Positions 1 through 11,313 of a stretch of 64,000 nt of DNA are shown in pieces. The notes under the pieces were generated by a model that was not told where the DNA came from, did no database searches, and was given only the letters and a program-made list of their open reading frames with translations. Origin of the DNA: Calvatia gigantea (taxonomy: Eukaryota > Basidiomycota > Agaricomycetes > Agaricales > Lycoperdaceae). The DNA is taken from contig JACAAK010000003.1 of NCBI GenBank assembly GCA_025093985.1, forward strand, positions 682,001-746,000, in the 5' to 3' direction. A program made the translations under genes and the position numbers. Numbering within the stretch: position 1 is the stretch's first letter; each line of letters opens with the position of its first letter.

Positions 1-1289
1 CTAACTTTCTCACCATACCCTATTTACAAATAGGTATTAGTTGGTCGGCATGAACGCACGAACACATATGTACCTCGAGAGCGAATAAATGCGAGTCGTG
101 TGAGTTTGGTGAGAGTTCGCGGACTGATTGTGCGAGTTTGAACAAGTACTCCTTGGTTATGTCAGAGGTGGGTTGGCAATGAGTCGGAAATTGTGCGTTG
201 CATATACCTTGTTAGGACCGGAAGGGCCGACTGTGCGCCATATTTTATCTGCGAGGACGCCAAGAGGTTCAGAGCCAACTAAATTTGGGTATATAGTGAG
301 GGTTAAATTGGCGCAGGGACGCGTTAGGATGTACCAAAAGATGGGTTGTCGTTCCTGCCGACATAGCACTGCGTGGGCGTAAGCACTTCAGTAAACGTGT
401 AAACGATTAAAAAAATTGGGTCGTACATAAGCCTGTAGAATCATTAGCATAAAATAATTTTTATGGGTGGGGGGTTTACGCACGTCGTGTCTAAGTGTTT
501 TCTCCTCACCGTCTATGATCCCGTGGACGTCTAGGGTTTCCATAGTATAACCGTCCTGTGCGTGTCCGAGAATGAGCACGGTGGATTATTCGCTTGAACA
601 TGAAGAAAACTAACCTTTTCTCTATAGTCTGGTATCAGTGGTAATGCGTTCAGCATCTCCTTGCGCCGAGCGGCATGGACCTACCCAGGTAGTCTCTAAC
701 TTCCGCTTCGTATGCCGGGTCGATGGTGTATGCGATTCCTGAGTACTTCAGTTGGACAGACATAGACGGGAGAGTAAGTGAACGGCTTACCCCATACGAC
801 GTCATCGTCGGGAAATGCGTCCTGGGATGGTCGTTAGTTAGTAGTTCTGGTCGATCAAGAGTTGAACGTACTGCTTGTGAGAATTTATCCCAATCTTCTT
901 TGTGTACGAGCGTCACCACCCTCCCTGGATTCTACAAACAGTGATGAGTGGTGCTAGTCCGGGGCATTGATATCGTACCGGAACGTACCTTTGGTGTTCC
1001 TCGGTGGTCATGGGAGGACTGCGCAAACCGGCGTACATAACCCTTCAAAAATCCAGGAACTACGATGAAAGATTTAAGACTTTGAATCCAGACCAGATCG
1101 AAACCGATCTTGTCCGAGTGACGTTACCTCGGTCAATTACATGTGGCGGAGGCTACCTCGAACGACAAATCAGACTATACTCTTAGGAGTGATAATATGT
1201 ACTCACCCTGAATATCAGGGAGCCATAGCCAAAGACAACAAACGGAGAAGTAGACGCAGAGACCATCGGCGGAAGAGAACAACATACAA
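1..1289. other. no recognisable gene
   Basis: Only short open frames (under 90 codons) occur on both strands, and none resembles a family I know. There is no telomere-type repeat at the left edge, so the window start need not be a chromosome end. The stretch ends just before a segment (from about 1290) that recurs in decayed form upstream of every TRM2 copy, so its last part is probably the TRM2 5' flank. Confidence 0.5.
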
Positions 1290-1362
1290 ATGATCGGGAT
1301 GATTTCCTTTTTAGGTTGGCAATCAATCAAATCACATTTTCGTTTTTGGCTGTTTCCATCCG

Positions 1363-3524
1363 ATGCTCGTTGCTCGTCGGGTCTTCCTCTCGCACCACCA
1401 TCATTTACTACTACGCCGTACGGGACGGTCAGCTGGACGACTGCGCGGAATGTCTGGACCGGCTCAGGCAGGTCAAGTGAGGACAGTACCTGACTCAGAG
1501 GTCGAGGTCCCAGAGACGAAGAAGGTGCGGTTGGACATCATCCGAAACAACGTGGTCATGGCCTCAGTTACCACATCTACACCAGCGGCCATCACTAGCT
1601 CAAAGGAAAAGAAGCAGGAACACAAGAAATCCAAACGCAAATCCAAGAACAAGAAGGCCGACCTGCCCGAGCCATGTTCTCCAGAGGATGTCCTATGGCA
1701 CGAAATTAAATCTGTTCTTGGTGTTAACGTCGTGGAAAGAGCGATAGAGGAGGGTGTTGAACACGATTCTCCGTTTGCATTCCATCAGGAGGTGGAAGTG
1801 GTTGTGAAGAGTCTGAGTCCTGGCGGTGAGTTCGTTTGTCCATGTCACAAGAATAGAAAGGCTCACTGCTTCTTGAGGGTATAGGTGATGCAGTAGCGAT
1901 TCCAACCAACGAGGAGCAAAGAAAAACTCCATGGGTTGTAGTTGTGCCCTTCTCACTCCCTGGTGAAATCGTCCGCGCAAAAGTTTACAGGAATGCACGG
2001 ATGCATTCCGTCGCTGATCTTGTGGAGGTTGTGACCCCGAACTTAGAGCTTCGGGACGAATCGCGTATTCAGTGTCGGTATTTCGGCAAGTGTGGGGGGT
2101 GTCAGTATCAGGCAAGTAGATTCGTTTTTTGGGGCGCACTAAAAGATGCTCATACATGGAGTATAGATGATTTCATACGAGGCCCAATTATCTCTAAAAC
2201 GGGACGTCATCGTTAAAGCTTATAAAAATTTCTCTGGTGCGTCCTGCTCTAAACCCAGGGGACGCGTCATCTTCTAACAAATAAAATAAACAGGCCTCCC
2301 AGACTTTTCTGTACCTACCGTCCTCCCCACGATTGGCTCACCCCTCCAGTACGGCTACCGGACGAAAATCACCCCTCATTTCGAAGCAGCGCCGAAATCC
2401 TTACTCAAGAAGAAACAGCAGGACAAGGTGGACAAGGAAGAGGTTAAAGAACAGCCTGATTGGCTCAAGATTGGTTTTAATGTTGTCGGTACACGGAAAG
2501 TGCTCGACATAGAAGAATGCCCAATCGCGACCGGGGTCATCAATGAATCCCTCGCCGATGAGCGAGAAAGGATCATCAAGTGAGCACTCTTCCCTCCCAT
2601 CCCTTATACTCGACACTTATCCATAAACTTAGGAATGCGTACACATTCAAACGTGGAGTGTCACTCATCCTCAGGGATTCGCTCGATACCTCCATCTCAC
2701 TTCCACCCAAAGCCACGAACGACTCCGATGGTGTGAACCACCAACTCTCCGAAGCACTCAACAGACACGTTTGCATAACCTCACACACGGCCACAATCCG
2801 TGAAAACGTCGGCGGGTTCATCTTCGAGTATCCTGCTTCATCATTTTTCCAAAACAACAACTCGGTTCTCGTACCATTGACAGAATACGTCAAGGACGCG
2901 ATTTTCCCTTCATCAGGCCCAGGCGGCCGACCTCGGCCGACACATCTAGTGGATACCTATTGCGGTTCCGGACTTTTCGCAATCACGCTATCACCTTATT
3001 TTGAGACTATCTCCGGTATTGAGTTGTCTGCTGATAGTATACGGTCAGCACAACATAACGTTTCACTGAACAATGCTCTACGTGCGATACCCTCTTTTAA
3101 TTCTGCTATCTCGTCCTCCTCAACCTCTCCGTCTTCCTCTTCGCTTACGACACCCACCCACACATCACCGCCCCACATAACGTTCCTCTCCGGCACCGCC
3201 TCTGACATCTTTTCCTCTGTCTCCTCTTTCCCTCGCCACGAAACCGTCGTCATCATCGATCCACCACGGAAAGGATGTGACGATGAATTCATCCGACAAG
3301 TAGTACAATTTAGACCAGGTGTGATGGTATACGTGAGCTGCAATGTGCACACGCAAGCGAGAGACATCGGGAAGTTGTTAGAGATGGTCGATGAGACCGA
3401 GAAGAGAGATGTGGAAGAGGGGAGAGAGGGGAGGGGGCGATACGTTTTAGAGAGTGTGCGCGGGTTTGACTTGTTTCCGCAGACTGCGCATGTAGAGAGT
3501 GTTGCAGTGTTGAGATTGGTTTGA
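1363..3524 (+). CDS. TRM2: tRNA (uracil-5-)-methyltransferase, Trm2/RumA type
   Basis: Predicted S-adenosylmethionine-dependent enzyme that makes 5-methyluridine (position 54 in tRNA for yeast Trm2). Five exons: 1363-1825, 1885-2111, 2167-2236, 2294-2579 and 2633-3524. They join to 1,938 nt, 645 aa. A start at ATG 1450 (616 aa) is equally possible. In order: a Lys-rich N-terminal stretch; VPFSLPGE (TRAM-like); CRYFGKCGGC, a C-x5-C-x2-C set as in the iron-sulfur cluster of bacterial RumA; the SAM site DTYCGSGLFA; DPPRKG; and the catalytic cysteine in YVSCN. Intron 2 is GC-AG. A Ser-rich insert of about 40 residues lies between the SAM site and DPPRKG. A NACHT gene follows 487 bp downstream, an order repeated at 17.6-22.1 kb. 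Three decayed copies lie downstream, and this is the only intact one. The family is certain; the exact tRNA site is inferred. Confidence 0.9.
2112..2166 (+). other. GC-AG intron in TRM2
   Basis: The exon before it ends in CAG and the intron begins GCAAGT, the optimal non-GT donor context. It ends TATAG just before an exon coding ISYEAQL...LKRDVIVKAY, which matches the family. Splicing here is needed to join the CGGC motif to the rest of the enzyme, and no GT donor nearby keeps the frame. Confidence 0.8.
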
Positions 3525-4011
3525 GGACGGGCGTTTGACATTCTGCGAAAATACATCTTTCGAAACCCTCTGGTTGCTCTTTGACTGATGCGAGGATACT
3601 TGGGGTAGTATCGAGTGGCATCAAGTTCTTTGAATCGCACAGCGAGTAGGATTATGTTCTGTGGCTTCTTTGTTGTATCTTAGGGAAGACCACCCTGACG
3701 AAAGCACAAACCCACTGAACATCAGGAGATTATAAAAATAATACTGCGAGGACCCCGAGGCCCTTAACGTCGACAATGACAGCGAACGTTGAGATGCGTA
3801 AGGCGGGTTAAACCCTGAAAGGGAAAGATGGTTGTGTGTTCCAGGGGGGTTTTATCGCCGCTGCTGTAAGTTCTGGTAGATTTGTAGTTGTGATAGGGGT
3901 ACTTGCAGTTGCAAGTCCACAGCTGGTGCGCCGACAGAATCTTGCGGTATGTCAAACAGACAAGCTGTTGCAAACGACATCAAGCGCCCACCCTCTTCTC
4001 CCCCCACTACC
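3525..4011. other. spacer between TRM2 and NACHT copy 1
   Basis: I see no supported gene. It must hold the TRM2 3' end and the NACHT promoter. A spacer of similar size (about 440 bp) separates the decayed TRM2 and NACHT copy 2 near 19.7-20.2 kb, consistent with co-duplication of the two genes. Confidence 0.4.
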
Positions 4012-6019
4012 ATGTCAATCCTGGCCGGTGCTACCAATGTCGTGGTTAAGGACTCCCAGTTGATCCACCACGCATCTGGTGAATCCAAGGGGGCTGGTAC
4101 GCAAACTCTTTCTTGGTAATTTTATTTATTAACTCGATTTATAGGTCTCAGAGAGCTTCGTTCTGCCTCGATCCCAGGAGCCGCTCATGATTCTTCAGAA
4201 CGATACCCTCCTCCCATATGCCACCCTGGAACACGTGAAGATTACATCGGGCGACTCACCGAATGGGGTCTCAACGCCAACAGCCACATCGAACGTATTA
4301 TGTGGGTGGGAGGCCCTGCTGGAGTTGGGAAGTCGGCCGTCGCACAGTCCTGTGCCGAAGCATTACACTCGAGGAAGAAACTTGGTGCAAGTTTCTTTTT
4401 TTCCCGTCCTAATCACCGGGATGACCCAGACCGTTTCTCCACTTCCCTCGCCTCCCAACTTGTCGGCAGACACGACGCTTATAGCACCCACTTGGACCAT
4501 GAGATTCATCGTGATCCCGATCTTGTCAAGAAGTCATTACCGCACCAATTTTACAACTTGTTTGTTGTCCCGTTCACCAAACCTGCCATCAAAGAAGAGG
4601 TTGTTGAACAAGTCGTCATCGTCGATGGGCTTGATGAATGTGCTAGTCAAGAGGCACAAATCGCTATCATCAAAATTGTTGCGGAGTCCGCTAGAACAGG
4701 GACCACGCCGTTCCTTTGGATTTTCCTCAGCCGCCTTGAGCCCAAGGTCGTGAAGACGTTCGACTTGCCGGACGTCAAGTCCGTATCCCAACAAATCGAC
4801 CTCCCTGTGTCGCGAGAGATTGACCAGCAGATCCTACGCTATCTGGCGGACAAACTGCAGGAGATTGGGCACGGGCATGACCTCGCGCTGCCGTGGGCTT
4901 CTGAAACGGATATTTGGACTCTTGTCGACTTCTCCGCTGGGTTGTTTGCCTGTGCCCATGCCATTGTCACATTTATTGGCGCAGAGAGTCCCGCTGGGCC
5001 CGTGGAGTTGCTGCGTGTGGTCCTCGAGTTGGCAAAGCGCTTGGCCACAACGAGTGGCAACCACGGTCTCTCGGCTTTAGATGAACTTTATACCCTCGTC
5101 ATGGAGCGTGTGCCTTTTGCAATGCTCCAAACCGTTCAATGGATCCTCTTGACAACGCGCGTTTTCCGCGTGCAATATGCACACCAATCCGCTAACTTAT
5201 GTGGCTTGTCTGAGTTGCAGCTGCGGAATGCGTGTGGGTTTCTCCACTCAGTCTTGAAGTTGGAAACAGGCGATGATGCCCGGATTCCCGGATTACGTTT
5301 TACCATGCGTCCTTCATGGACTTCCTTGAAGATCCTACCAGGTCCGGGCGTTTCCATATATGGTCAAGTTGTGGGATAACACTGCTGGAAGAGATCCTTC
5401 GCCACTTTGATCAGATCTACGTTGATGTCGATAATAACGGTACGCGATGCCCTGTTTGCTTTCCCGTCGATCCCCCTGATCATCACCCCGTCAGGTTGGT
5501 ATTGCCCTCGGCTTAGCCTCCCTTGGCCCGACACGGATCAGAAACAATGCTATTCGGATCACCTTAGCACGTTTTCTGCAGTCCTCTACTCTGTTCCCCC
5601 GAATGACGACATACGAAGGCACCGTGCTTTGATAGATTTTGACTTCAGGGACTTTTCTTTTGACTCTTGTTACACGTTGGTTATCCCGATGGTGTCCCAG
5701 GTAGATGCCTTAATTCAAACTGTGAGAGGTTCTGTCCATCTGTATATGTTCCCACTTACACTTGATCTAGCTAGGTTCGCAGTTGGAATGGCTTCGTCCC
5801 TGCCCTTTCCGAAACTTTTGGGCGTCTTTTCTGCTAACTAAGCCCGGCCGTAACATCCCTGGCCCGAGAAAACGTAGCCATTACTACAAAATTGGACACG
5901 GGAAGAAGGCAGCTCTATTGGTGGTATCAGAACACGGAAGCATTGAGGTCAAGCCGTACTCATTTTCGGGATTTAGGAAGTGGGCGAAGCAATTATCTCA
6001 GGCGCACACTATCAAGTGA
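4012..6019 (+). pseudogene. NACHT-domain NTPase, copy 1 (frame broken by 8-bp duplication)
   Basis: STAND-type P-loop NTPase of the short Agaricomycete class. Exons 4012-4096, 4145-5439, 5495-5721 and 5771-6019. The order is an N-terminal GATNVVV..SQLI motif, a linker with ASIPGAAHDSSERYPPP, Walker A GPAGVGKS, Walker B VVIVDGLDEC, a helical region, and a C-terminal block HYYKIGHGKKAALL. No WD40, ankyrin or TPR repeats follow. The frame breaks at 5287, where CCCGGATT is repeated in tandem (5279-5294). Leaving those 8 nt out makes the four exons sum to exactly 616 codons including stop, so this looks like a recent lesion in an otherwise preserved gene. Known relatives act in self/non-self or stress signalling, but the role here is inference. 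A sequencing error is possible. Confidence 0.85.
5279..5294 (+). repeat. 8-bp tandem duplication that shifts the NACHT copy 1 frame
   Basis: CCCGGATT occurs twice back to back (5279-5286, 5287-5294). The homologous site in NACHT copy 3 (about 23930-23945) has one unit and reads DARITFYHASF in frame. Confidence 0.9.
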
Positions 6020-6387
6020 TGAAATTTGAAACGAAGCTTCCCGGGCCTTACTGTTTCACCCTACCAGCAAAAGCTCTTTTTTGTAATCACCTTCGTTCCA
6101 CTACAAGTACTATAGGATATTTACGAGATAGTCCTACCTTTGTTGCTCCAGACCGTAATACAAAACTGTCGCTCGTGCTTGCTGATCTCCCGAACTTGTC
6201 TTCCCGTCGTGCGTGACTCTTGTCTTCAAAGTTTCACTGCCCAAATCCAGATCCAAATTGAAGAGGAGAGGCTCGTGTTGCATATTGTAATCCAACAACA
6301 AATCGTGGCAAACTCCTGGCAATTATTATTGGCAACAAACTGGGTACAGGCACACAGACCATTGAGGGAAGCCACTCCCCATCCGCC
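6020..6387. other. spacer, no gene seen
   Basis: This lies between the stop of NACHT copy 1 and the 5' edge of a decayed TRM2 copy. Only short frames occur, with no recognisable similarity. Confidence 0.4.
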
Positions 6388-8110
6388 CGGGACGATTTCC
6401 TTTTTGGGCCAGAAACACAAATCACATTTTCGAGTTACTTCCGCTGCTTCTTGTCTTCTGCTCGCCACATCTTCCCCCCCATACCACCAAGATTTGTAAT
6501 TTAAAATGCGTAAGATGCTTGGCTGGATTACTGTGCAGAATGTTCGAGATTGCCCAGGCGGGTCAGGTGAGAGCGTTGCCTGACTTCGAGGTTCTGGAGG
6601 CGAAGGTGATACAGTTGGACAGTTTTCAGCATGTGGATGTGGCTCCGGCTACCCCGTCGTGCACTAGCAGCGACTACCAGTTCAAAGAAAGGGGATCTAG
6701 ATTTTAAAAAAACATAAGTGCCAATTGTACAAGAGCCGACCCCCCCCATATTAGGTTCTCTCGAGAACGTCCTGTGGCATAGAATATTAAATCAATTTTT
6801 GGCATCGGCATCACAGAAAGAGCAATGTAAGAGGATGTTGAATACGACTCGCCGTTTGCATTTTACAAGGAGGTCGAAGTGATGGTGGGGAGTGTGAGTC
6901 CGGGTGGTGAGTTCGTTCGTCTGTGCCACTGGGAGTCCAAAGGCGGAACGTACCTCGGGGGTAAAGTGACGCAGCGGCGATCCCAACCAACAAAGAGCAA
7001 AGAAAGACACCATGACTTACCATCGTGCCTCCGTCACCCTGCAGTGTAACCTCTTGTGCAAAAGTCCACTAGAACGCACGGATATGAAGGTTATCGGACG
7101 CTCATGTATCATACGAAACCCGGGTGTCTCTCGAATGGAACATCGTCACCAAAGCCTACCAGGACCCCTCCAATACGTCCAATTCCAAACGCAGAACACG
7201 AAATCCTCCCCCAACAGGCTCTACCAGGTCTTCCAGATTCTTCCGTACCTATTGTCCTCCAACCGGTGCACCCTTCCGTTATGGCTACCGGACGGGATTA
7301 CGCTTTACGACGGCACAGGAGAAGGGGAGGTTGGGGAACAGCCAGATTGACTTAAAGGCGGTGTCAATATTGTTGGTACACGCAAACAACCCTACATATG
7401 AACAAGAAAGGGTCGTCAAGTAGGCGCACTTCCCTGCACAATTTCCATTCACTGAGCTTCACTTCTAACGTATAGGAATGCACAAGGACTTGTATGGTGT
7501 GTCGCTTATCCCCAGGAGTATTTTGGCCTCTATTCCCCTTCCCTCGGAACCGACAGACAGTGCGGACTAGTAACTCTCCGAAACACTCAGCGAATATGTT
7601 TGCATAATCACAACCCGTGAAAACGTCAGTGGACTCATTTTTGGGTAGTATCATCCACCTCATCACTTTTCCAAATCACAACTCCGTTCTCGTACCACTG
7701 AGAAAATATGTCAAAGGCGCACTATTGCCTTCCTCAGGCACGGGTGGTCGATCCGAAACAATGCCCTGGTGGATGCTTACTGCGGCCTCGGGCTTTTTGC
7801 GACCACACTTCCACTGTATTTTGAGAACACTTATGGTATCAAGTTGTCTGCTGACAACATACGGTTGGCACAACATAATGTCTCGCCGAACAATGGCCGA
7901 TATGCTACATCCTTCTTCACTTTTACCTTCTCACTCTCCTCTACCTCTTCGTCTTCGTCTCACCTTGCGACACCCTTTCCACTGTCACCACCAAAGATAA
8001 CATTCTACTCGGGCGCCGCTTCTAGTCTTTCCCCCTGTCCCCTCCCTCCCCCGCCATGAATCATCATCGATTTGCCACATAAAGGATGCAACGATGAATC
8101 TCTCTGGCAA
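6388..8110 (+). pseudogene. decayed TRM2 copy B
   Basis: Alignment by eye to 1300-3300 shows the same landmarks in order: the 5' flank (GACGATTTCCTTTTTGGG), AQAGQVRALPD, the intron-1 region, a remnant of the EFVAGE-like basic-rich exon, LVDAYCGLGLFATTL near 7769, and YGIKLSADNIRLAQHNVS. Frames are broken many times, the CRYFGKCGGC exon is not recognisable, and the catalytic cysteine region is lost after 8100. This is the most diverged of the three decayed copies, so it is probably the oldest duplication. Confidence 0.8.
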
Positions 8111-9052
8111 GTGGTTGCCGAAGTCAAGCCCTTCCGAAGACCATCTTTCCAGCACCTATTGTAGCTGGGTGCCATTCAATGCTAAGTGTTATGAGAGCGC
8201 CTCGGCCAAGTCCAGTTTTCTGGCCACAGTATTCGACGCAGTTTGTACATAATATCCGTACTCTAAATGAAAGATTGAGCCGTTCATTCCTACCTACGTA
8301 CCCCACCTGCCCGGGTGATCGAGCAACCCTGAAGAGAAAGTTAGCTGAGCATCATTCCAGACATTGTCAGATTTTATCAGTATGTACCCGCTCAGAGTTG
8401 CGAACGGATCGTATAGCGCTGACTTGATGGTATAACATGTGGGCGGTGATCGTCGCCTTGCGAAACGGAACATGAGAGATCCTTGGACATGATGGCTTCT
8501 CTTATGATGCACAACTTGAATTCCTGGTCTTTCTGGATCAACGCCGCTGGTAAATTTTAACTAAGAACACACCGATCGCTTAGGAGCACGATACCCCTCG
8601 GATACACTCCTCTCTGTTTTGGTTTCTTTCTATCACATTTGGGAGAAAGTTGAGCAATGCGTCAACCTGATTTGAATTTCGTGTGAACAAATTGATCTTT
8701 TGTCCACAACACTATCCTGTCTTCTGGCGATCTCTTTCTCGTTGGTCTCGTAATCCTTGGAAACGCCCCTCGAATCGCGTCAGTAACAACCCACGCTGTC
8801 CTCAGCCGCATAGCAGGCGATGAAAAATCAACTTTGACCGCACTCAAGTGGTTGTTCAAACGCGGAAAGATGAATGATCCGACCAGCACCTCTAAATTAG
8901 CTATCGGCGTCGCCCTCCTCATTTCCACTCCCTCTTCGCCAAACTCACTAATGTGGGTCTGCCCGGTTTTTATACGTGCACAACTCGTGGTCCCGATTTT
9001 TTCGATTTCCTAGCTTCGGTGAAGGATGATGCTCATGTTCTTGAGCTATTAA
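8111..9052. other. no supported gene
   Basis: Short frames only. The right part (about 8640-9050) may include the lost 5' part of the ectodomain gene that becomes recognisable from 9053, but I find no start codon or signal peptide that joins to it in frame. Confidence 0.35.
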
Positions 9053-10548
9053 AGAGAATGTGGTCAACGGGACTGACCCTGGTGTCGTCAAATATTTCCG
9101 CTGTGATGCAGCAGAACCTTTTGTCCTCAACGGCGATAATTTTACTCTGTATGCATGCACTGCGTGGACCAGCTCTACCTACGCCGACCAGTCTATTTTT
9201 CAATGCCTCAACCTTTCCGGCACTGCCGTGCTCATGCCCCGTCAGTTGGCACGACATAACGACACAGTGTCCAACATCCTTGAGCTAAATGGATACTACA
9301 TAGGACTCCTCTATCGACGTATATTGCAACCGACAATCACGAACGGCCTTGCTATCGTTCCTCATGAGACTGGTATTGTGTCTTTTTGGGTGCATCTAAA
9401 CCTACCCCTTTCACTCGCTACGCCCTTCCACAAACCCTTGCTTTGGAAGCTGACGTCAGGTGTATGGCCATTGGCTGGTACAGCCAGGAGTCCGTCTAGT
9501 CTTTGGACCCCGAACCGCTTCAGGCATTCTCCACAGATACATGCCGGTCCGGATTACTTGTGAGATGTCGTTTCCCACACAGTCGACAAGGTCCGTGGCT
9601 TTCTCAAGCCACTGTGAAACATGTCGACTTCGGGTATGGAACCGGGCCTTGTTCTTGGCAACAAAGATGCATGGACGACACTGACCAGCGCCGCAAATGT
9701 CAAGGCACTCACGTTACCCGAGATTCCTGGTCGAATTTTCAGTGACAGCTGGGATGAGGGTAACAGCATTATTGGAAATTGTTCTAACGCTTGGAAAGTC
9801 AGCTCAATATCAGTTTACCCCACCTTCGCACACTCGAGGATGAGGACTCATGTAACTTTTTGGAGATTGGTGGATCGGAAATGCTAAGCGGGGAGTTGTG
9901 AGGATGGTTTGCGCAACTGCTTTGTAGGTGAACCTCGTTCATGCCGATATTGAGGTAGATGGACATGGAAATGTCAATACAACATTCGAGCGCCTCCCCA
10001 GTGATATTCGCATTACTCGAGCTGATTGGTGGTATACTACCCGTCCTTTCCCAGGGGAAGTCGCGTTCATTACCTACGACAGAAGCAATCGTTACACCCT
10101 CACTCCCAATTCTACTGGCGCCACCGGTCACTTTATTCTTCCCCGTAACGTCTCGTTCGATGGTGCCGCGAACCTACATGGTCCAGGTAGTGGCGCCAAT
10201 GCTTTCTCTGGTGTTGGGGGTATGATGTTAGGGCATGAATTCACGTTCGATAATCAGTTTTCGGGTCTTTTGTACTTGGAGGAGGAAAACAAGGCCATCA
10301 ACTTCAGCCCTTCCCGAGTAACAAGGTGGGCAGGAGAACTGGGCGCGTTGTACATCATTGGGAACAATGTGTTCATTGGGCAGCGAGCTCTGTCCAGGGT
10401 GGACCAATTACAGTCGCTAGTACAGGTGGAAGGGACGCGACATGCTATGACCCTGTTTACGCCATTGCCTTCGTTTCCCTCATCCTGGCTGCTATTAGCG
10501 CTCTTGTCATGTCTCTTTGGTTGCTCTTCACTTCCGGTTTATTGAATG
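9053..10548 (+). pseudogene. unrecognised ectodomain plus C-terminal membrane-anchor protein, copy S1 (broken)
   Basis: I do not recognise the family. The reading frames have strong protein character. A first block (9060-9400) has many N-x-S/T sequons (NGT, NFT, NLS, NDT) and cysteines. A second (9928-10370) reads VNLVHADIEVDG through GALYIIG. A hydrophobic C-terminus (about 10460-10540) reads YAIAFVSLILAAISALVMSL, a likely membrane helix. The blocks sit in different frames with stops between them (for example the TAG at about 9497, and a shift at about 10370-10400), and no GT-AG pairs of normal length repair all of them, so I call it a pseudogene. A solo LTR sits in its last codons. A near-identical partial copy is at 13.2-14.3 kb. 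Confidence 0.6.
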
Positions 10549-10956
10549 TGTTAAGACGAGTACACCACAATAGCTTGCACTAGTGGTGGAGGGGAGTCGT
10601 ACTCACTGGGTTTATTGAGATGGTAATTGTAGACCGTAGCTAGTGGATATCTTAGTGGAATGCTGGGCGAAGAGTAGACTGAATTGTCTAAAGAATATAC
10701 GCATACTACATGGGTCTTATATATCTAATGTCTCTGGTCTGTGCGCCGTTCTACCTAATCCAGGTGAGGTCTTATCTGCCAGTAGCATATACAGAGCATA
10801 CCGTGTACATTGTTCTATTTAATAGACCATGACCAGCAACCTAGAGTGCGGTCTAGTACATTGTTCGTTATCTCTCTTCAAGAGTGAAGTACTCAAGAAC
10901 CCGTTTCAGCTATAAATAGACTGAACCAACGTAGTGGTACAGATTGAGATTCAACA
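10549..10956 (+). mobile_element. solo LTR retrotransposon terminal repeat with 5-bp target duplication
   Basis: The 408-bp segment begins TGTTAAG and ends TTCAACA, the TG...CA form of LTRs with matching TGTT/AACA ends. It is flanked by GAATG on both sides (10544-10548 and 10957-10961). The paralogous sequence at about 14322-14332 is an empty site reading AAATG once, so the insertion borders are defined by comparison. A TATAAATA box lies at 10911. Nothing coding is inside and no second LTR is nearby. The 5-bp duplication fits either Copia- or Gypsy-type integrases, so the superfamily is not decided. Confidence 0.85.
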
Positions 10957-11102
10957 GAATGCAGCACGATTGGAAGGTTTCTATGCCAGTCTCCAACCAT
11001 ATGCAAGTGTTTTACTTTCCAACAGCCCACAGCCACAAACATCACTTGCGTGGGAGTACGATGGGCAACCGCAGTTGGCACCAGCCAAAAATGGCCAAGC
11101 TA

Positions 11103-11313
11103 CAGTAAGGGACAAAACTCTTCCAATGATTTTGACTTTTTCATGAAATCTCAAATAACTCAGCAACCAGTAAAGGTATCCACTTCAGAATTTAAATGTA
11201 GGTAGTCTTGTATCTTATCTACAAATAGGTATAAACAGCATTATGTAATATTAAGTTCCTGTGGTGATATGAATTAATCAACATTATGAGTCCATTGGAA
11301 GGGTTTTGTCCCT
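11103..11313. repeat. left terminal inverted repeat of the Tc1-like element, with internal inverted copy of its tip
   Basis: About 210 bp matching the reverse complement of 16976-17185. The tip motif (AGGGACAAAAC.CTTCCAATG) recurs inverted at the inner edge (about 11293-11313), so each end carries two copies of the likely transposase site. This resembles the long, double-site ends of IR/DR Tc1 elements. Confidence 0.8.

Noticed and set aside
1..200. Possible chromosome end at the left edge
   Set aside because: No tandem telomere-type repeat is visible.
2996..3640. Long minus-strand frame of 214 codons opposite TRM2
   Set aside because: A shadow of the TRM2 last exon, whose plus-strand frame holds all the family motifs.
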